Below are positions 6,704 to 7,546 of a stretch of 7,546 nt of DNA, one piece after another; position 1 is the first letter of the stretch, and each line of letters begins with the position of its first letter. The translations under genes and the position numbers were made by a program. The notes under the pieces were generated by a model. The model did no database searches. It saw nothing but the letters and a program-made list of their open reading frames with translations, and was not told the DNA's origin. This DNA comes from Victivallis vadensis (GTDB lineage: Bacteria > Verrucomicrobiota > Lentisphaeria > Victivallales > GWF2-50-93), in contig DYRX01000213.1 of NCBI GenBank assembly GCA_020718525.1, positions 1 to 7,546 on the forward strand. The letters run 5' to 3'.

Positions 6704-6901
6704 ATGAGCATAAAAGACAATTATAATGCAAAATACGAAATTTGGGCAAAAAAGTCTATTGTTGCCAGTTTTCCTCAAATGATTTTACCGTTCAATTTTT
6801 CGGCAAAGAAATTCAAATCATACAAGGAAATGAATGACTGGAAGAAAGAGCTGATCGAAAAAATTGCCGAAAATGGAGGAGTTAAATGGAAACAATCATA
6901 A
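6704..6901 (+). CDS. Small conserved-type protein, partner of downstream nucleotidyltransferase
   Basis: This is a 65-residue, Lys-rich basic protein with no signal peptide or membrane segment. It contains an aromatic stretch (SFPQMILPFNFSAKKF, about residues 22-37) and a charged, probably helical C-terminal half (SYKEMNDWKKELIEKIAEN), ending GGVKWKQS. It is coded in the same AT-rich style as its partner and overlaps it by 16 bp, so the two are translationally coupled. Its start has no clear Shine-Dalgarno sequence; the second gene has a strong one. Small gene first, nucleotidyltransferase second and a tight overlap is the layout of many toxin-antitoxin pairs, but this protein does not match a named antitoxin that I recognise. 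Which member would be toxic cannot be told from the sequence. Confidence 0.8.
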   Translation: MSIKDNYNAKYEIWAKKSIVASFPQMILPFNFSAKKFKSYKEMNDWKKELIEKIAENGGVKWKQS

Positions 6902-7338
6902 GTTTGTTCAATAGCAATCAGGTCAGATATCTGCTTATCGGCGGACAGGCCGTACGTCTATTCGGAATGCCTCGCTATTCAATGGACTGGGATTTATACA
7001 TCCCCGGAAGGGATCTAGACAATATAAAAATAATTAACCTACTGCTCTCAGGAGTTATTGACATGGACTTGGAGCCACTTGGAGATAAAGGTCAAAATTT
7101 TATTCAAACTTACCAGACCGAATATGGAATCATTCAGTTTCATCTGGCGCCACTTTGTCTGCCCCCTTTCGATCAGGCGGAAAAAAGATCCGTGACTGCA
7201 AAATCCGAAACAGGACTTGAGATAAAATGTCTTTCACCGGAAGACCTCTATGAATGCAAGAAAAAGGTCAATCGCCCCAAGGATGAAGCCGATATACTGT
7301 TCTTGGAACGGAAGCTGAAAATACTTAAAAATATTTAA
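6886..7338 (+). CDS. Nucleotidyltransferase-fold protein (MNT/AbiEii-like)
   Basis: This 150-residue protein belongs to the pol-beta-type nucleotidyltransferase superfamily. It shows GGQAVRLFG (19-27) followed by RYSMDWDLYI, giving the hG-G...DxD signature with D34 and D36. The C-terminal LSPEDLYECKKKVNRPKDEADILFLE segment is the usual Lys/Arg-rich tail of minimal and AbiEii-like members. The strand that normally supplies the third acidic ligand reads GIIQFH (Q84), so that carboxylate appears to be missing or moved, and activity is uncertain. The start at 6886 has an excellent GGAGG site at 6875-6879. Relatives are often toxin-antitoxin or abortive-infection components that transfer nucleotides to RNA or protein, but a non-catalytic role is possible. 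The gene ends nine bases before repeat copy B. Confidence 0.85.
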   Translation: METIISLFNSNQVRYLLIGGQAVRLFGMPRYSMDWDLYIPGRDLDNIKIINLLLSGVIDMDLEPLGDKGQNFIQTYQTEYGIIQFHLAPLCLPPFDQAEKRSVTAKSETGLEIKCLSPEDLYECKKKVNRPKDEADILFLERKLKILKNI

Positions 7339-7348
7339 AGATACAGGC

Positions 7349-7377
7349 TTGACAAGTATCGTTACTGGCGGTATCGT
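7349..7377 (+). promoter_or_regulatory. Sigma-70-like promoter in repeat copy B
   Basis: TTGACA (7349-7354), a perfect -35, is followed after exactly 17 bases by TATCGT (7372-7377), a 4-of-6 match to the -10 consensus. Its position relative to the core and hairpin is identical to copy A. It points rightward, out of the window, and cannot serve the upstream gene pair. Confidence 0.6.
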
Positions 7378-7385
7378 TACCAAAT

Positions 7386-7424
7386 GAAACGTTAATTGCG
7401 CCCATGGAATTGACGGGGCGGAGC
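7386..7424 (+). other. Conserved GC-rich core with stem, copy B
   Basis: GTTAATT (7391-7397) pairs with AATTGAC (7408-7414), including one T/G wobble at the place where copy A has C/G. The loop CGCCC and the following GGGGCGGAGC are identical to copy A. The predicted transcript would start around 7383, so this stem would be at the very 5' end of the RNA. Confidence 0.5.
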
Positions 7425-7438
7425 GCAGAAAACTATCA

Positions 7439-7530
7439 TTTATCAACGAATTTACCTAATTACACGAATAAGAATAAGAATTCTGATTAATGTCCAATAA
7501 TTCGTCAAATTCGCATAATTCGTTGATAAA
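7439..7530 (+). repeat. Long imperfect hairpin of copy B
   Basis: The arms at 7439-7471 and 7498-7530 pair at 26 of 33 positions. The outer 14 bp are perfect (TTTATCAACGAATT with AATTCGTTGATAAA). At the second position of the 12-bp core shared with copy A, that copy has G-C and this one A-T, with both sides changed. The loop is 26 bases. No terminator-like T-run follows. Confidence 0.85.
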
Positions 7531-7546
7531 AAGATCTATCTGAAAT

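Larger units (their letters stand above)
7348..7528 (+). repeat. Direct repeat copy B (~181 bp), right flank of the gene pair
   Basis: This second copy of the element at 6468-6640 is in the same orientation, 880 bp downstream. It begins nine bases after the nucleotidyltransferase stop and ends about 18 bases before the window edge. Its loop region is a few bases longer than in copy A. Its position downstream of one gene pair and its rightward promoter suggest that another cassette may follow outside the window. Confidence 0.9.

Noticed and set aside
6396..7546. CRISPR array, retron or type III toxin-antitoxin RNA
   Set aside because: There are only two long repeat copies 880 bp apart with genes between them, no Cas or reverse-transcriptase gene, and no short tandem repeat upstream of a ToxN-like nuclease.

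Overview
The window looks like a bacterial chromosome segment in two parts. Positions 1 to about 6370 are a compact, moderately GC-rich housekeeping region. From about 6372 to the end lies a visibly AT-rich accessory tail bounded by repeats. A Lentisphaerota/PVC-type host is my best guess. It rests on the style of the proteins (a TIKLKP-repeat membrane protein, a secreted beta-helix protein, and the small-protein/nucleotidyltransferase pair), not on a marker gene, so it is weak.

Minus strand, read right to left: a FabF-like beta-ketoacyl-ACP synthase (3018-4262), an NtrC-type sigma-54 activator (1616-2989, 28 bp gap), a proline-rich protein with repeated TIKLKP-like motifs and one C-terminal membrane helix (417-1535), and then the N-terminus of a secreted parallel beta-helix protein that runs off the left edge (1-266). 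A perfect 9-bp hairpin separates the last two.

Plus strand, divergent from the synthase: acpS (4444-4836), which supplies holo-ACP, overlaps by 4 bp a bifunctional NAD(P)H-hydrate repair enzyme, nnr (4833-6371). The synthase and AcpS both act on acyl carrier protein. Their 181-bp divergent intergenic region carries the same 12-mer, inverted, just upstream of each start codon.

Right tail: a two-gene cassette encodes a 65-aa protein and a 150-aa nucleotidyltransferase-fold protein, overlapping by 16 bp. It resembles a toxin-antitoxin or defence-type pair. It is bracketed by two direct copies of a ~175-bp element exactly 880 bp apart (6468-6640 and 7348-7528), with a remnant of a third end directly after nnr (6396-6417). 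Each full copy has the same order: a sigma-70-like promoter, a conserved GC-rich core with a small stem, and an AT-rich imperfect hairpin of about 31 bp per arm. The hairpin's outer pair changes from G-C to A-T between copies while pairing is kept, and the core stem changes only to a G-U pair. This implies selection on structure, as RNA or as folded DNA. The most interesting possibility is a cassette array whose repeat serves as promoter/leader and possibly as a recombination or mobility site. No integrase, transposase or reverse transcriptase is visible in the window.
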